A stretch of DNA of 64,000 nucleotides from Hyalella azteca (GCF_000764305.2 NW_025932549.1:159440-223439); one strand, 5' to 3'. Counted from the first letter of the stretch, positions 23,590-37,548 are shown. The notes: generated by a model from the letters alone, not told the origin. Translations and numbers: made by a program.

Positions 23590-25116
23590 GCGTGTGTTGT
23601 TATAATTGCTGCTTCTGCTATGTGCTTGCCTAATACTATTGCTGAATCAGTGGCAGGCTTCCCGGCTTAACTTCCTATTGAGTGAGGTTGTCAGAAGCCG
23701 AGCCAGATTGGTCATTAAAAATAAAGGGTTGAAGCTACCTCACGGGTAATGGATTAAGACGAGTTGGTGATTAGGTTATACCAGTGCCCAGTTGAACTAT
23801 TTAATCTGGTTTTAAAGTGTTAAATTACGTGACAAAGAATTATCCGATGTTTTTCTCATGCCCGTCTACAAATTCCGCCCGCCTAACGTGGTCGCTGCTA
23901 CATCGCATTCACCTACTTCCGAAAATGCATGGAATGTTCGCAAGCGCTCACCGTGTCCGGGTTCTCTTGCTTGCTCTTCGTTAATAATTTGCTCGCCGAT
24001 GTCACGAATGTTCTGCGGATATTTGCTAGTGCGGCAACTCCCGAGCATCGTGGTGTCGGCAGTTAAGCTTTTTCGCTGAATCTTGGCATAAAATTCGACG
24101 TTCATTGTATTCACCCCGCTAAAAATATTTCAGATTTGAACATTGCCGATGGTAAGGAGCAAAGAAGGCTATAAGACTTCAAATTAGTCGCATTGTCAGT
24201 ATGATAAAAGCTGTTCAAATTTCATACATGTCAGAATTAAGGCAAACAGCTATATTATTTCTATTTTAGTTCGTATATTATTGTAACATTGTCGATCGTT
24301 TTTAAATGAAAATACGCTGAAAATTTTGGTGTCTAGTGCTTTAAACGACGCTTTTGGCTGCGGCCGGAAACAAACTTTACACTATAACGATGCATTTAAG
24401 GTTTACGCTGTTCTTCAGTACCAGTGCGTATATGTACTCGTGTAACTTCGAACGTTGGCGCCACAGTATCGAGGCACCATGCCTTGGTCCTTCACATACG
24501 CTGGCTTGGCAGTGACGCTACCGACATATTTTGACTGTAGCAAAAGTGCAAACAACCTGCGCTTTGAGATAAAGTTCGGTGACGTTGCATAAATGACGTC
24601 CATTTCAACGGCTTGGCGAGGCAACTAAACATATCTTTATATCATCAGTAATTCCACCGAAATTATGTTTTCCGTCGATGTTAAAGTGCCAAATCGTCTA
24701 ATTTTCCAAATATTTAACCGTTTTGAACTGCACCACGAGGTGATGCCTCGTTAATAACCTCTTTAAACGTGTCGACTGGACCAAAACTATCAATTTTTTC
24801 GCTTGCTATGATTGAAACCGAGTGAGAATTATCCTACAAAGAAAATCACGTTGAGCAGACGACTCAGTCATCCTAAAGGCCGCCACTTACCCTTGTGATT
24901 TAAGCCTCAGTGGGCCCACAGCGTTGTAGGTCGTGCCAAGAGCTTTATTATAGCGGAGCACAGCTGTCGCTCGGTATGACGACCTGCTTCTGCCGCTGCT
25001 TACTTGTGTATATACAGCTGGTGGTGGTGTGCATCGCCCTTCGCTGCTGCACCTCGTTTTTATTCATAAACTTTGTGTCCTGCGTGCTCTGCCTTTCATC
25101 GTTGCGGTTTCTTATT
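23590..25116. other. Non-coding stretch, partly GC-richer
   Basis: Overlapping open frames of 70-82 codons on both strands at 23.86-24.11 kb sit in a GC-richer patch. A minus-strand frame of 69 codons lies at 24.42-24.62 kb. None has a known motif, and both-strand openness suggests chance from low AT. Confidence 0.4.
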
Positions 25117-25217
25117 TGTTTATGCTTATGATCTATTCTATCCGCGCCCTTTTGTTTGGTCAATTTGTTTATGGTTATGATCTATTGTATTCGCACCCAT
25201 TTGCTTGATCAATTTTT
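25117..25217. repeat. 49-bp direct duplication, 2 copies
   Basis: TTTATGCTTATGATCTATTC at 25119 is repeated as TTTATGGTTATGATCTATTG at 25168, continuing through a GTTTGGTCAATTTG / GCTTGATCAATTTT block. Confidence 0.9.
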
Positions 25218-27068
25218 AGGGTGGATGAGCATTTGTCTACCTATTGGTAGACTGTAAACGAGTTATTTTAATCCTAGACTCCCTTGACGTCCTACTTTAG
25301 TAAGATTTATTTACCTGAGTAATCAATTGATTTTCACTGCTTCGGAAAGTTCTTTGTTTATTTTTTTAACGCCAAGAAATAAAATGTAGTGGCCGTATCA
25401 GTTTGAGGTCACAGGATGTCAGCGTCAATCTGTTTATTTAAATAAAGCATTTAGGCGTATATATCGTTTATATTCCAATCTGTTCTTATATTCCAATCTG
25501 TGGACGCGAGTAATAATTTTTCTTTTTCATCGCGTTTTCTGCAATGCTTCCTTAGCAGATTTTGATGCATGCCAAACTGTTTACATTCTTGTCAAAATGT
25601 TTACATTCCAGTTGAATTTCCCCCTCTATAGTCGTGCCCCAATTAGATTTTTCTTTAATTGTTTTATTTGAATATTTTTCGTTTTTTATATTATTTATTA
25701 ACCTTCGCTGTTCTTATCGCCATCTTCATCAATTACTCAGTGTTTTATACTTTTGAAATAATCTCCTCCTGATCAGATTTTTATATCTGGTAAATATTCA
25801 CTTTGAATGCAAACCCGATGAAGTTGGAACTTCCACAACTTGATGCGCTGGTGCTGATGAACTTTCTAATTGCATTAATTGGTCTAATAACTAGTTGGTG
25901 ATGTTGCTGCTTACTAATAAAAAGTTTACTATTCCATTTCAAATTAAAACTCGAGCGATAACTCGATAAAATTTTCGAATAGATTTTTAGACTTGGTTAA
26001 AGTTTGTTCAATCTATTTAATTTTAATATTCTTGAAATTTCACGGTTGAAGCCGACATTCGTTAGACCAATAACTATAGTATTATCGGTGTATTATATTT
26101 TGCAGCTTGCTTTATGCATGCAATTTTATTGACCGATATTGTAGACTGCGTTCAAGAGAAAAAAACATTTTTCTCGAGATTCTTACTGAAGATTTTTTGC
26201 TCTAGGCTTTCGATTTCTTCTTAATAATCAATTCGTACTTGGTTGAAATATAACCAAGTACCTCACGAGATGTTCAATTAAGGTTAAAGGCATAAAGTGC
26301 TCCTAAATTCAAATACCCCTTTTCTCATGCAAGTCCAGTTGCCACGTATGATTAACAAGGGAAAATTTGTAACATAATTTGCTGTTTTTCAATTGTTTTG
26401 TGACTTGCTTGTCAGGTTCTTTGTGAAGCCCAAGTGAAGGCTTTGTGAGCCTTGAGCTCATCGATTTCTCGCTCCAGGCAGCCTAATTCTACTTATTTAA
26501 TTGCTCACTCCATATTTATTCCCTTTTAGTCCGTAAATCCTGTCGCATTGTGGAAGTGACGATCAGATTTTTCTTCCTCTTATATGCTTTGTTTCTCATC
26601 TTCCTGACGACTTGATGAAGATCGTATGTTTTTGTGCTGCCTAGTCAAAAGCCTCCATCAAATCACCTGAAGTCTACATTAAGTCACTACAAAATTTTAT
26701 GGAAAAGTCACCAGGAGTCTACGTGAGGAAGTCACCACGAGACTCGACGTTGCAAAGCCAACTGAGCGTCAAGAAAATCGCCAAGTTTCTATTTTTCGTT
26801 CATTGCCTCTGCTAGGTGTGGCTGGCACCGTTATAGCGACTTGAATCTCAACCTTGAACCTGAATAATTTCTCATGGGATTCATATTTTGAATAAAATTG
26901 GCATATATTTTTTATTATATGAACTTGTTACATCTCAATTTTAGCATTGACCCGTTTTTATTTGAATTTGTGTCGTTCAGTGGCCTGGGAAGTTGCTTGA
27001 CACAGACCTCGTGCTCCTAATCTGCTGTGTTTATTGCCGCATTAACTTGAGCTTGACGAGACAGAGCT
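25218..27068. other. AT-rich non-coding stretch
   Basis: No coding match. A small duplicated TTATATTCCAATCTG lies near 25468-25500. Confidence 0.5.
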
Positions 27069-27850
27069 ATAGGCCGTATATGATATATAAATGATAAAAG
27101 CCTTGAATATCGTGAGTTCGCCGACTTTCTTCTAAACCCGTATTTGTTTCTCTCCTGAGGTCACCAGGTGTAGGCGGGAACGAATTTTGGTTGCATTTTC
27201 AACTAAAAATGCCTGCAAGATCAGTTTTCGGTAATATTTAGGTCTCTTTTATATTGCTGCCTTAGCCTAAAGCAGTTTAAAATCTATATTATTCAGTGTT
27301 GCTTTGTATGAACGATCGATGCAGAGTTTAAATATTTAAATTCATTTTCAATTTTTTTTCACGATTGCTTCACATACCCCAGCTTTTGCTTGGCTAAAGA
27401 TTCATTTCATGAAAATTTTCTGAGATTATGATTGAGTTTAAATTTCTTTAGAATTTTTTCGAAATGTACCCGTGCATACTTTAAAAAAAATATCTGTCCG
27501 TACAAAAATAGTTAAGGTATTTTTGCACATGATTTGCGCTTTAGATTAACGTCTATGTTAACGGTGTAAACTTGATATCATTAATTGGATTCCGAACATT
27601 AATCATGATATGACTGACCTGTTTCTCATTTCTATTTGATAAAAAAATTTTCGTTTTCCGAAAATGTCACGCAAGAGATTGATTCACTCTGTTGTTGAAT
27701 TTACTGCTGTTGTTGTAGTTGAATTTTTTTACTGCTGTTGTTTACTGCTGTGTTGTAGTGGACTGACACCGCTGTTGTTGAATTTGCATTCCAAGAAGGT
27801 ACAAAACTTTACCATAGGAGGTTCAACTCCATACGTTAGTGGCGCAGTGG
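27069..27850. repeat. Dispersed duplicated segment, longer member (matches 37.55-38.06 kb)
   Basis: It begins TAGGCCGTATATGATATATA and shares, in order, CTAAACCCGTATTTGTTTCT, AGTTTAAAATCTATA..ATTCAG, GAATTTTTTCGAAATGT, the GCTGTTGTTGAATTT tract and AGGAGGTTCAACTCCATACG with the second locus. The second locus is shorter by several deletions. An open frame starting at 27664 depends on the GCTGTTGTT tract and is not conserved as a reading frame, so no gene is called. Confidence 0.88.
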
Positions 27851-30670
27851 ACTTTCGGTACTTCGGTTGGAGCATTTTAATGTTCCCTCAGGTCTACTTT
27901 GTCATTCTCGTGTACTGACAGCGGTTAAAGTTGCATTCGCCGCCCCTTCATTACACCAGCACTTATTCTTTATTTACAACCCTCAAGAATTTATGATTTC
28001 TCTGCTTTAGATTTCCTCGCTGCCAACATTTCACTTATTAGTCTCCTACAAAGATTAATATCAGGACTCGCTGTTTCTTACATACATAATTTGTTATTGT
28101 CGACTCACAGATATTTCATTAATTTACATCCCCACTAACTTCAATTAACTTGCATTGCTTATGCTGGACGAGAAATGTGCTGTTTTGTGTGTATTACTCG
28201 GGTTTATCTCTGAGTTCAATATGTGTTCGTCGAACTGTAGGTGAATCAAACGATAGTGAGGTGAAGATAGTGAAGCTACATGGATAGTGAAAAACATATT
28301 CTCTTAGAACTCGTATGATAATTACTCAAGCTATTGAACGATAGCTCAAAATCCTAAGAACCTCCATGACTCACAACTTAATAATGAAGAACCTAGAAAC
28401 GAAGTTAAACATTGCGAGATTATTTCATGATATCTTAAATGGAATACAACCGAGAGTAGAACTCGGATATATACTTGGGTGTAAGAGTTGTATTAATACG
28501 AAACAAGCTGGCGAAAAAGACATTTTTTACATTTCTACTTGCCAGAAAAAAAATTGTTGCTGATGAAATTTATCTCGTGCTTAGTTTGAAGCAATTGTTC
28601 TATGCTAGTGTTTCGTATTAAATTTGTATTTAATTTGAAATTGGCAAACTACATAATTATTGATATTCCGTTATCCATAGTACTCTATTCAGATATTAAA
28701 ATAATATAATGTAAATGACCCATTCTTAATGACCTTAAAGATCAATAAGTACCTTACTTGTGGCTCATCGATTATGTTCTAGGTTTTTTCACAACATTAG
28801 GAAGATATAAAAGACCCATCCCAGGAAAACTTCAATTTTCTCCTCTTTGTTAAATTCGCTTACTAAAATGATGAAAATAAGATTGAGTATTACTGAAAGT
28901 GTAAATACTCGCTGCAAATTACTGTGATTTATTTTTTTTATAATATCTTGAATATCTTTTTATTTATAATATCTATTATTTCAACCAGCTTTCTCGTGTC
29001 GTTAAGCTTAATCCTGATGCAAAATACCGTTTTCACACTTTCATGGCAAGCGTATATTTCCTTGAAAATGTTGTACGTAAGCACTGATTTTAGTTACTTC
29101 TACATCTGATTATTCTATATTGTAATAGATTCATATTTATCACGATAAGAACGCCATGCAATAGTAGTACGTAGTTTACTATGAATTGCTTGAGCATATT
29201 CAGAACGCGATGACTCAATGACCGCGTTCTTCAGTTATAAACTTGAATTCTTTCAGCCAAAGCCGCAGTTTTCTAGTCAATTACGAATAGTTGGTGAATT
29301 TATTTCTCGAGTTCCCATTGCTCCAGAAACTCTGTTTCTTTCGTAAGGATTGTTACACCAATAGTGCATTTTGTTTCGCATTCCACAGGCTAAATGAAAT
29401 GATTTTATTTTTCTTCTTGGAATTTGGAAGAGAGCATTTACGAATGATGTTATCATTCTACAATAACAACTTAAAATATATTAAAAACTATCATGTCTAC
29501 GTATTGTAGAATAACAATACATATAGACTTGTCCAACTCCAACTTCTGCCATGGCAAGACCTTCAGAGAAGAGTTTATTACTTATATACCTATATACCTT
29601 TTAATTTTTTTCTGTATGAACTTCCTTTTTTTTCATTTATGTGGGAGCAATTGATTTGATATGTATACCGTATTATTAGTTTTCTTTTAATAGTTTGAAT
29701 TTCAAGTGAAATTGTATTATATTTTATTTGACCATAAAAATCTTAGGATCTATAAATCTTACGACCTGCTTATCAAAATTATCATCGCATTCTTTAATCT
29801 AGGTTATGAGAAAAAAATTATTGATATACCGGTAATGCATAATTTTTCAGTCAAGTTCTGATGAATATGTTGGTACTTATATTACCTCAGTAACCTAGTT
29901 GAATTAAATTTATTGAAAATGTTGACTTGGTCGATAAATTGAAACAAAAGTATAAATCTGATGAATTTATCAATAACTTCACTTCTCGTGATTTGAGAAC
30001 GTTCATTTGATTTTTTGAGTGAAAATAAAGCTTTTATATTTGTTTAAATTTTCAAATGATCCGTTCCCGGCGTAATCCGTAATTACTGGCATTGACTTCA
30101 TTTAAAGTTTTTAATTCAATATTTCTCGGTGTAAAGGCCTTAATAGGTACCTTTGATGCGCAGAATACTCGGTATTAAATTGGAAAAACACTCTAGGAAT
30201 TATTGGCTTTTTTATGGTTGTTTCTATATCGATGAAACTGTTGTGATTCTAACAGCCGGTGTCTTGACAAAGAAACAATCGAGTACATTTTTAGCAAGTC
30301 TTCAATTACCGAATTGTTCCGTGTTCGTTTCTTTGCGCTACACTATTTCATTGCGCTCTTTCTTATCTAGCGAGCTGCTTCAGTTTTTTCCTACAAACAA
30401 TTCCTTCGGTAACAACTTTGTCCCGCTGTTCACCGGCAAGTTGGAAATTCGCGCCGGCGTCTCTTGGAGCTTGCGTGTAATAAATTAAGCTAAGTTTTTG
30501 ACTGCCTCAAGTACCATTTACAAAAGTTACCCCGGCATATGGTGGTGACGCAACGCATCTACCTTAATGCCCTTTTAATGTAAGAGCTCATACTTTTTTA
30601 TTCGGAGTTAGAAAGTTTGCTCAAGCGTCCAGTTATTTCATTGAATTTTGTTAAAAACTTTTGTAAACTT
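27851..30670. other. AT-rich non-coding stretch
   Basis: Contains a 111-codon open frame (30153-30488, +) without recognisable domain; a frame of this length is expected by chance in this much AT-rich DNA. Confidence 0.45.
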
Positions 30671-31610
30671 AAAGCTTATAGTCACTTTGCCGTCATTAGC
30701 TACGACGCTGTGTTTTTTTTCAACACTTGCAATTAAATGAGTTAAGAATTGATAAATATATTGTATTAGCTGCTTTGTGAATACAGCTGAAATTTTCATT
30801 TATGCCTAGTTTTAATTTGTTCAATTTTTTTGTAAACTTGCTTTGATATTTTCAATGATTCTTCCAACTATTGTGCTTAAATTTGCAAGGTTAGTGTATT
30901 ATTTATTGTAGATTTCCGTACAAGTTTTATTGATGTAGCCAGCCGTGCACAACATCATCCAATTCCACCTTGGCTCACACAATCTCTGTTATATTGAACG
31001 ATATTTCAGAACCAGAGCCGGATATCAATTCCCGTAGCCAGCGTCCCCTCCATTGCATTGAGCTGGCCCTTGACGCGAGGTTCCATATTACTTGGAACCC
31101 ATACTGGGCCCGGATTTAAGAATGATACGGTTCGCGTGACAAAGCTTATAGTCACTTTGCCGTCATTAGCTACGACGCTGTGTTTTTTTTCAACACTTGC
31201 AATTAAATGAGTTAAGAATTGATAAATATATTGTATTAGCTGCTTTGTGAATACAGCTGAAATTTTCATTTATGCCTAGTTTTAATTTGTTCAATTTTTT
31301 TGTAAACTTGCTTTGATATTTTCAATGATTCTTCCAACTATTGTGCTTAAATTTGCAAGGTTAGTGTATTATTTATTGTAGATTTCCGTACAAGTTTTAT
31401 TGATGTAGCCAGCCGTGCACAACATCATCCAATTCCACCTTGGCTCACACAATCTCTGTTATATTGAACGATATTTCAGAACCAGAGCCGGATATCAATT
31501 CTTGTAGCCAGCGTCCCCTCCATTGCATTGAGCTGGCCCTTGATGCGAGGTTCCATATTACTTGGAACTCATACGGGGCCCGGATTTAAGAATGATACGG
31601 TTCGCGTGAC
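30671..31610. repeat. 470-bp tandem duplication, 2 copies
   Basis: Copy 1 (30671-31140) and copy 2 (31141-31610) are immediately adjacent. The first about 350 bases look identical; five differences fall in the last about 120 bases, four of them C in copy 1 to T in copy 2. No gene is recognised inside; an 87-codon minus-strand frame crosses the junction. The near identity implies a recent event, or two haplotypes placed in series by the assembler. Confidence 0.97.
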
Positions 31611-33754
31611 CTGCAAATACTTCAGTTATTGCCTGTCTTGCTGGTCAATTGAAGAACTCTTGTCCCCTAATTGAGTTTCTTTCACCCCCAGCCACCTATT
31701 AGGAAATCTAAACATGCACGAATTAAAATTTTGATCATAGTAAGTGATGAAAAATGAAGAATAGAATAGCCATTGCCGAGTTATAAGTTTTGCCGGAAAT
31801 CTTCAAAGACGAAAACTGGAACTCGTGTATCATACTTGGATGCCTACATGTGCTCCAGATCAATGTTTTTTAAAATAATTCACCCATATAGAAAACTGCA
31901 AGATTTTCTTTCAAATTGTGATTGAATTATTACACTGAAATAGAGCTTAATTCAAGGTATAGTTTGATAATAGCTGCAATGCTTAGTGAAGCTACACTAG
32001 CGAAACCGTGACCCAGATAGCTACCGCAGCACTCATTTTAAGGTTCCTGTACCGTTCAGCAAATCTGCTTATCTCCTCGACGAACACGGTTTGTCTTGAT
32101 TGTCTCGGCTTTGCGCTCTGTTATCTTTCCACCAGGCTTTATTCGGTGAGATTAAAATACTCTCTTGTATTGGATATTGTGGATGTGTGCTTCTGGTAAC
32201 GTCTTATATTCGGATTCTTCGCACGTAGAAGAATCTTCGTTCGGATTCCGATCTTCTGTCCACGATAAATGTCGGTGAATTTTTTTTGAAAAGTTTTATA
32301 CCAATGGAAATTGAAAACGAATTAAATTTTTACTGTGTTACTGAAAACGTGTGTTTAAAACTATTAAAATTATTGCATTTTTGATGAAGAAATCAAACTC
32401 AATAATGTAAATTGATCTGATGGAACCAACTATATAAGCATATATTTGTGATTTAATCACAGTTGTTAAGCACAGTTGCGGCCAAGTCAGGCGAGAATGT
32501 ATTTAATTGGCTTGTATGTTGTGCAGTTTTGTTGCAGTCAGCTCGCAATGGCTCTCAGTGTATCGTATTGGATTTAGTTTCATCATAATTATTGTCTCGC
32601 ATTATTAGTATCTTGCGCAATTTCACCTCAACGAGTTTATTTTGTCTCGTATTGTATCGAACAAAAGCTGTTCCACCGCAGTGAATTTATAAAGCATCGC
32701 ATTGTTTTGTATAGGTCGCCCATTTTTAGTGCAACGAGTTGCTAATGTTTCAAATAATGTACAGTTTATTACGTACCGCACTGTACAGAGAAAAGTGAAG
32801 TATCATCGCTGTCACATTGTAAGGCTTAATTATCTTGTTGCTTCGAGCTAATAATTAATCAATGTTTAAAATCAGACGGCTGGTCCATTAACTAAAAAAA
32901 CGATGCTTGGCCTTGCTTTGCGATCTACATACTACATCGGCATTTAGTAAAAGTGGAAATTAAATTTTCACGATTCGACTTTAGCTCACTGTCAAATGGT
33001 ATTTTTTTGCCTCATTAATATTCTTTCCACCAACCCAACTCGTTCGTACCGGAAAAGGAAATGTTAAGATAAACGGTGGGATTTTCAGGTCTAGCGTTGA
33101 GCTGATTGACTGTATGTGACGATTGAAAACTCGTGCACTGTTGAATTCTGTGTAGTTCTATATATGATGCTTGAGTTTAACAGTATTAATAAATTAAATT
33201 ATCTTTTTTATGCATCGGTAATATGCGCATATTAAATAAGTATGAATTTTAGTTAAGATTTTGAATTTTCTGAATCGCATTAAAATTTCTTCGTTCCATT
33301 CTTACCAATTCTCTCTCGACAGAGTGTTTTGTATTCTGTCGAAATCATTTGTGCTGTCATGCCGAGAATTTTGAAGTCCCAAAGTGTACGGTCTTCATTT
33401 TGGTTACTCTGGATCTATTCACCGATCCAGGCATCACGTTCATACATATCTATCAGTAACTAATATTTCATCATGTCTTTTCAATTTATTCATTAATAAA
33501 AATTTCTGTTTTTCTTGTTGTTTGGTACATGGCTACACTCGTCTCTTATCATGCAAGGATAATTTCATTTTTCACGTTACCGGGGCAATAAATTAATAGT
33601 CGCCATCATCGTGTTGTACTTTTCCTACAGTAGCGTCATTGCGTGTTGTCCGCTCGCTTTTGTCGGAATTATCGCTGCTCATTTGCGTTAATGTCTCCCA
33701 TTTGTGCCAGTGCGGTGACGTCCACGTGGCTCAGAAGCACATGTGAAGAACCTG
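31611..33754. other. AT-rich non-coding stretch
   Basis: Only short open frames; no repeat family member was recognised. Confidence 0.5.
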
Positions 33755-34266
33755 AAGCCCTATAATCAAAGATATATAAGAGTTCGCTATCCCGTCAGCC
33801 AATAATTCACGTCTTTTAAAGCTAAATCCAGCAATCACAGACGTGAAATCAACCGTATTCCATCAGCCAATAATTCACATCTTTTAAAGCTAAACCCAGC
33901 AACCACAGACGAGAAATCAACCGTATTCCGTCCGCCAATAATTCACGTCTTTTAAAGCTAAATCCAGCAATCACAGACGTGAAATCAACCGTATTCCATC
34001 AGCCAATAATTCGCGTCTTTTAAAGCTAAATCCAGCAATCACAGACGTGAAATCAACCGTATTTCGTCAGCCAATAATTCGCGTCTTTTAAAGCTAAACC
34101 CAGCAATCACAGACGAGAAATCAACCGTATTCCTTCAGCCAATAATTAAGTAGAGAAACTGGGTTTAGATTTTAAAGCTAAACCCAGCAATCACAGACGA
34201 GAAATCAAGCACTATAGGTGTTCTCAGGTTGCAGCGTGTGCCTATAAGTTTTGACAGTGCAGCTCT
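33755..34266. mobile_element. MITE-like element, copy 4, filled by a 68-bp minisatellite
   Basis: The right end (TATAAGTTTTGACAGTGCAGCTC) matches the right end of copy 3 (GCGAGTTTTGATAGTACAGCTC). The left end (CCCTATAATCAAAG) is more diverged. The interior motif CAGCCAATAATTCACGTCTTT..CAGCAATCACAGAC, present once in copies 1 and 2, is repeated about six times here. Confidence 0.68.
33796..34210. repeat. 68-bp minisatellite, about 6 copies
   Basis: Units start at 33796, 33864, 33932, 34000, 34068 and 34136, an exact 68-bp period. The core is CAGCCAATAATTCACGTCTT and TTAAAGCTAAATCCAGCAAT. The last unit has a 16-base replacement near 34150. Confidence 0.96.
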
Positions 34267-36989
34267 AGGTCTGCTGTTCGTATGGCTGTCAGGTCGCCGC
34301 TCTTAGCAACGCTCATATCAGCCGAGAATAGCAGCGTCTGGTGGTAGATGTTATTTGGATGACGCAAACACTTAAGAGTTAAATGTACGTGAAGCTTATC
34401 GTGTATTGAACGTAATGGTTTCTAGTGGTGGTATACCGCATAGTCTACGCAAAGCAGGCTGTACGGCATAGTTTTCTTCTATTTACTTACGTACTTTGTT
34501 TTGAAGTTTCTATATATTTTGTGAATTTTGCTTCTGACATTTGTGAATAATGTTTCAAGGTTCTAAAGTTTGATCGGGTAATTTTAGTGTTATTTTTTAT
34601 TCAGAACCATATACTTTAGTTGTGTGAAGATAAGGTCAGCGTTGTTTTGCTTCATTAAGGCCGGCATAATTCAAGTTCGTTTTTACTGCTACTTGACAGA
34701 CTGTAATAAAATACAACAGAAGAATTGTTTCTTCTATAGCCTACAAAGAGAAACACTATAACTCTATAGAAATGCATAATCTTGAGAAAATGTTTCAAAC
34801 TCGAAGAAACTTGATGCATTTTTAATTGATTCGTGTAATGACGAACGTGATTTTTCCACAGACTTCTTTCTATCGGCGATGAATATATTCTTTGTGTTTG
34901 TGGCTGCATATTGTGATAGCGAAATCAATCGGCAGGTATCCGGAACTGACATGTGAATTCTTTGATTGTGAACTGCCATAGCCGGGGCAGTAAATAATCA
35001 TGCATATTACAGTGCTTTCCAAGACGTTCGACTTCAGTAAGTTTGAGCTAGTCACGCGACACAGCTATTTAAGTGGAAATGTTGTTATGCAGTTTTAGAT
35101 GCCATTTTTCGTTAGAACGGTTGCAGTTATTTTCATCATGCTTCTGTTATGTATGCATTTTGCAGCTGTTCTTTTTTATGCGGTTGCTTATGCATATGCG
35201 GGTGGTTTTATTGCGAAGCTGGTTATTACTAATATCATAAATAATTCTAATGTCGCTGACATCGCTAGACAGTTTTGTTGTCTTACGTTGCTAAAAGACA
35301 GACGTTTGGTGCTTCGTCTCTGCTGCAGTGTTCAATGCTGCAACGCTATTGTCATGAATTCTCGATGAAGATTTGAGAAGATTAGTTTCTTTACAGACTA
35401 ATTGATAAGATGGTGCAGGTTTATGATGATGCAGACCTCGCTACTGATGAAACCTGTTTTAGAGCGTGAAAATTAATAATGCATGCTCAGACTACTTCTA
35501 CCTTAGAATGATGTTCGCAAGAATTTAAATTCTGTAAAATTCTCTTTAATGACTGTGGTCTTTGAAGTGTTAATTTTTATTTATATCTATTGAATCAGCC
35601 GCAACAAAATAATATATAATAAAATAATATACAATTATTTTGCAAGCCAATGCACAACAGTGTAGTTTAATTGAGAATTTATTGCATTTAATGTCTTTTC
35701 ACTTTATGCATCAAACTCATCTTGTTGTTGCTGCATTCGAAGATGCATTGTGTTATCTCTGGTGCTAGTAGTAATTTTGTTTACGACATCTTCGTTTTCT
35801 TGGTACCTCCATAATAAATATTTTCCGACAGCCCTTAACGAGAAATCGTCAACAACAAAATTAGATAATTCGAAAAGTGAAAAGTAAATTGGATGTACCT
35901 GATAAATATTTGTAAAGTGTAATGTATAAAGTTTCGCTGATAACAGTTATAGATTATCGTTGAAGTGATACAACATTTTTAAATAATAAAATTCGTGACG
36001 AAGACGATACGCCTAGTTGTATTCTTGCAAATTTGAATGCTATATAAGCTCTGCATGCGTCCTTCAATAGAAGTAGAAAGTTTTCATTATATGTGGTATG
36101 AGGAAAATTTTCAGGCCCTATTTTTTCATCAAGAATGGATGTTAAGAAACTTTTGAGACTTTATGCTTTGTCGACCTCACAATATAGACCATCTTACGAG
36201 CCCCTAAATTTGTGACACCCAACCCTATGACCCTTGAATGACGTCATGCAATTCATAACGATTTTCAGTCTTTAAGTCCTTTTCACCAGGCTCTTGAAGA
36301 CTTGAGGTCTTGCATGGCGCCCCGCGGAGTGGCGTTTAATCGATGGTTGTGTGTGTTTTAATGATGAGCGCACGCAGCTTGGCGTGACCTGCCTGCCCGT
36401 GGTGGACCGATGCCCGCCCCACCAATTAATCCTATTGATCTTCAACTATTTCTTTACACTTTCAATGGTGCCAACGGCTTCCATAGGGACAAAGCGTGAG
36501 CTTCCAGGGACAAAGGCCCAATAATGTTGTAAAAATGAAATGTTTATTGGAATTGAGAACAACTCTCACGCGTTACAGTGAATCGGGCAAGAATAATTAC
36601 AAATGCTTGTCATAATGTTTGAAATGACTGGCGGATCACTTTGGATAGTCTACGCATTTCGCACCTTAAACTGTGGCAATTGCTAGTTTACATAATAATT
36701 CTGCTTTTTCTTCTATGAATTCATCGTTTTGTACTAATATTTACTATTTATTTCTACCGGAGGTATCGTCGTCAAAGAATAAATTCTTATACTCAGTACT
36801 ATTTAAAATATGTATTATTGTTAGTGAATGTTCTTCGATGAGAAAATGCTTTTAAAAAATTGAAAGAAGCCAATCCCTTATGCGTGCAGCACTGAGCTCG
36901 GCCTGCAGTCCATTCGTTGACACCAACATCGCGCGCGTCAGCAACGATAGCCGCTATCACTGCATGGTGCAGTATACTGTATGTCTATT
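34267..36989. other. Non-coding stretch with a CpG-richer patch near 36.3-36.43 kb
   Basis: A hydrophobic open frame of 89 codons (35099-35368, +) lacks homology and good start context. The patch at 36.3-36.43 kb (GGCGCCCCGCGGAGTGGCG) is compositionally distinct but unassigned. Confidence 0.4.
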
Positions 36990-37380
36990 CCCAAGCCCCC
37001 CAATCGCTCCACTCAAGCTTTTTTTCAGTAGCTTTAGCTGCATCTGCGTCACGCTGTAGATACAGAGCAGTGACGACCGTAATGGACTTGGTTTCTAATA
37101 GGATCTTGAGAATTTAATGCAAAAGCTTTTGCTGTATCTGCATCTGCGTCAAGATGGGGATACACAAAACATCGACAACAGTAATGTGCAATGGCCATTT
37201 TAGTAACGGGATCTTAAGAGTTTAATGCAAAAGCTGTGGCTGCACTTGGGTCACGATGCGGACACAGAACATGAACGATTGAAATGGCCATTTTAGTAAC
37301 GGGATCTTAAGAGTTTAATGCAAAAGCTGTGGCTGCACTTGCGTCACGATGCGGACACAGAACATAACATAACATAACAT
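36990..37380. repeat. 93-bp repeat family A, second locus
   Basis: Core TTTAGTAACGGGATCTTAAG at 37199 and 37292 (93 bp apart), preceded by diverged units from about 37010. The array ends in a five-base microsatellite (AACAT repeated, about 37361-37382). Confidence 0.93.
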
Positions 37381-37548
37381 AGTGATGTCGGCTCTGAAGT
37401 GTAGGCCTGATGTGGCCTGTCGCCGATTCTTTTCCATTTCGTGCCTTGTTCATAGATCTAAACCTGTGTCTTATNTAATAAAGATTATCAAGAAATGATA
37501 TCTCACGTTTCCAGTGCTGGCATTTTTTCATTTTAATTTTCCATGTTT

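Noticed and set aside
23858..24114. Frames of 73 and 82 codons on opposite strands
   Set aside because: Both strands are open in the same GC-richer patch; no motif, splice context or homology was recognised.
35099..35368. Hydrophobic 89-codon frame, considered as a transmembrane exon
   Set aside because: It does not resemble any KCNH segment; T-rich DNA readily encodes hydrophobic peptides.
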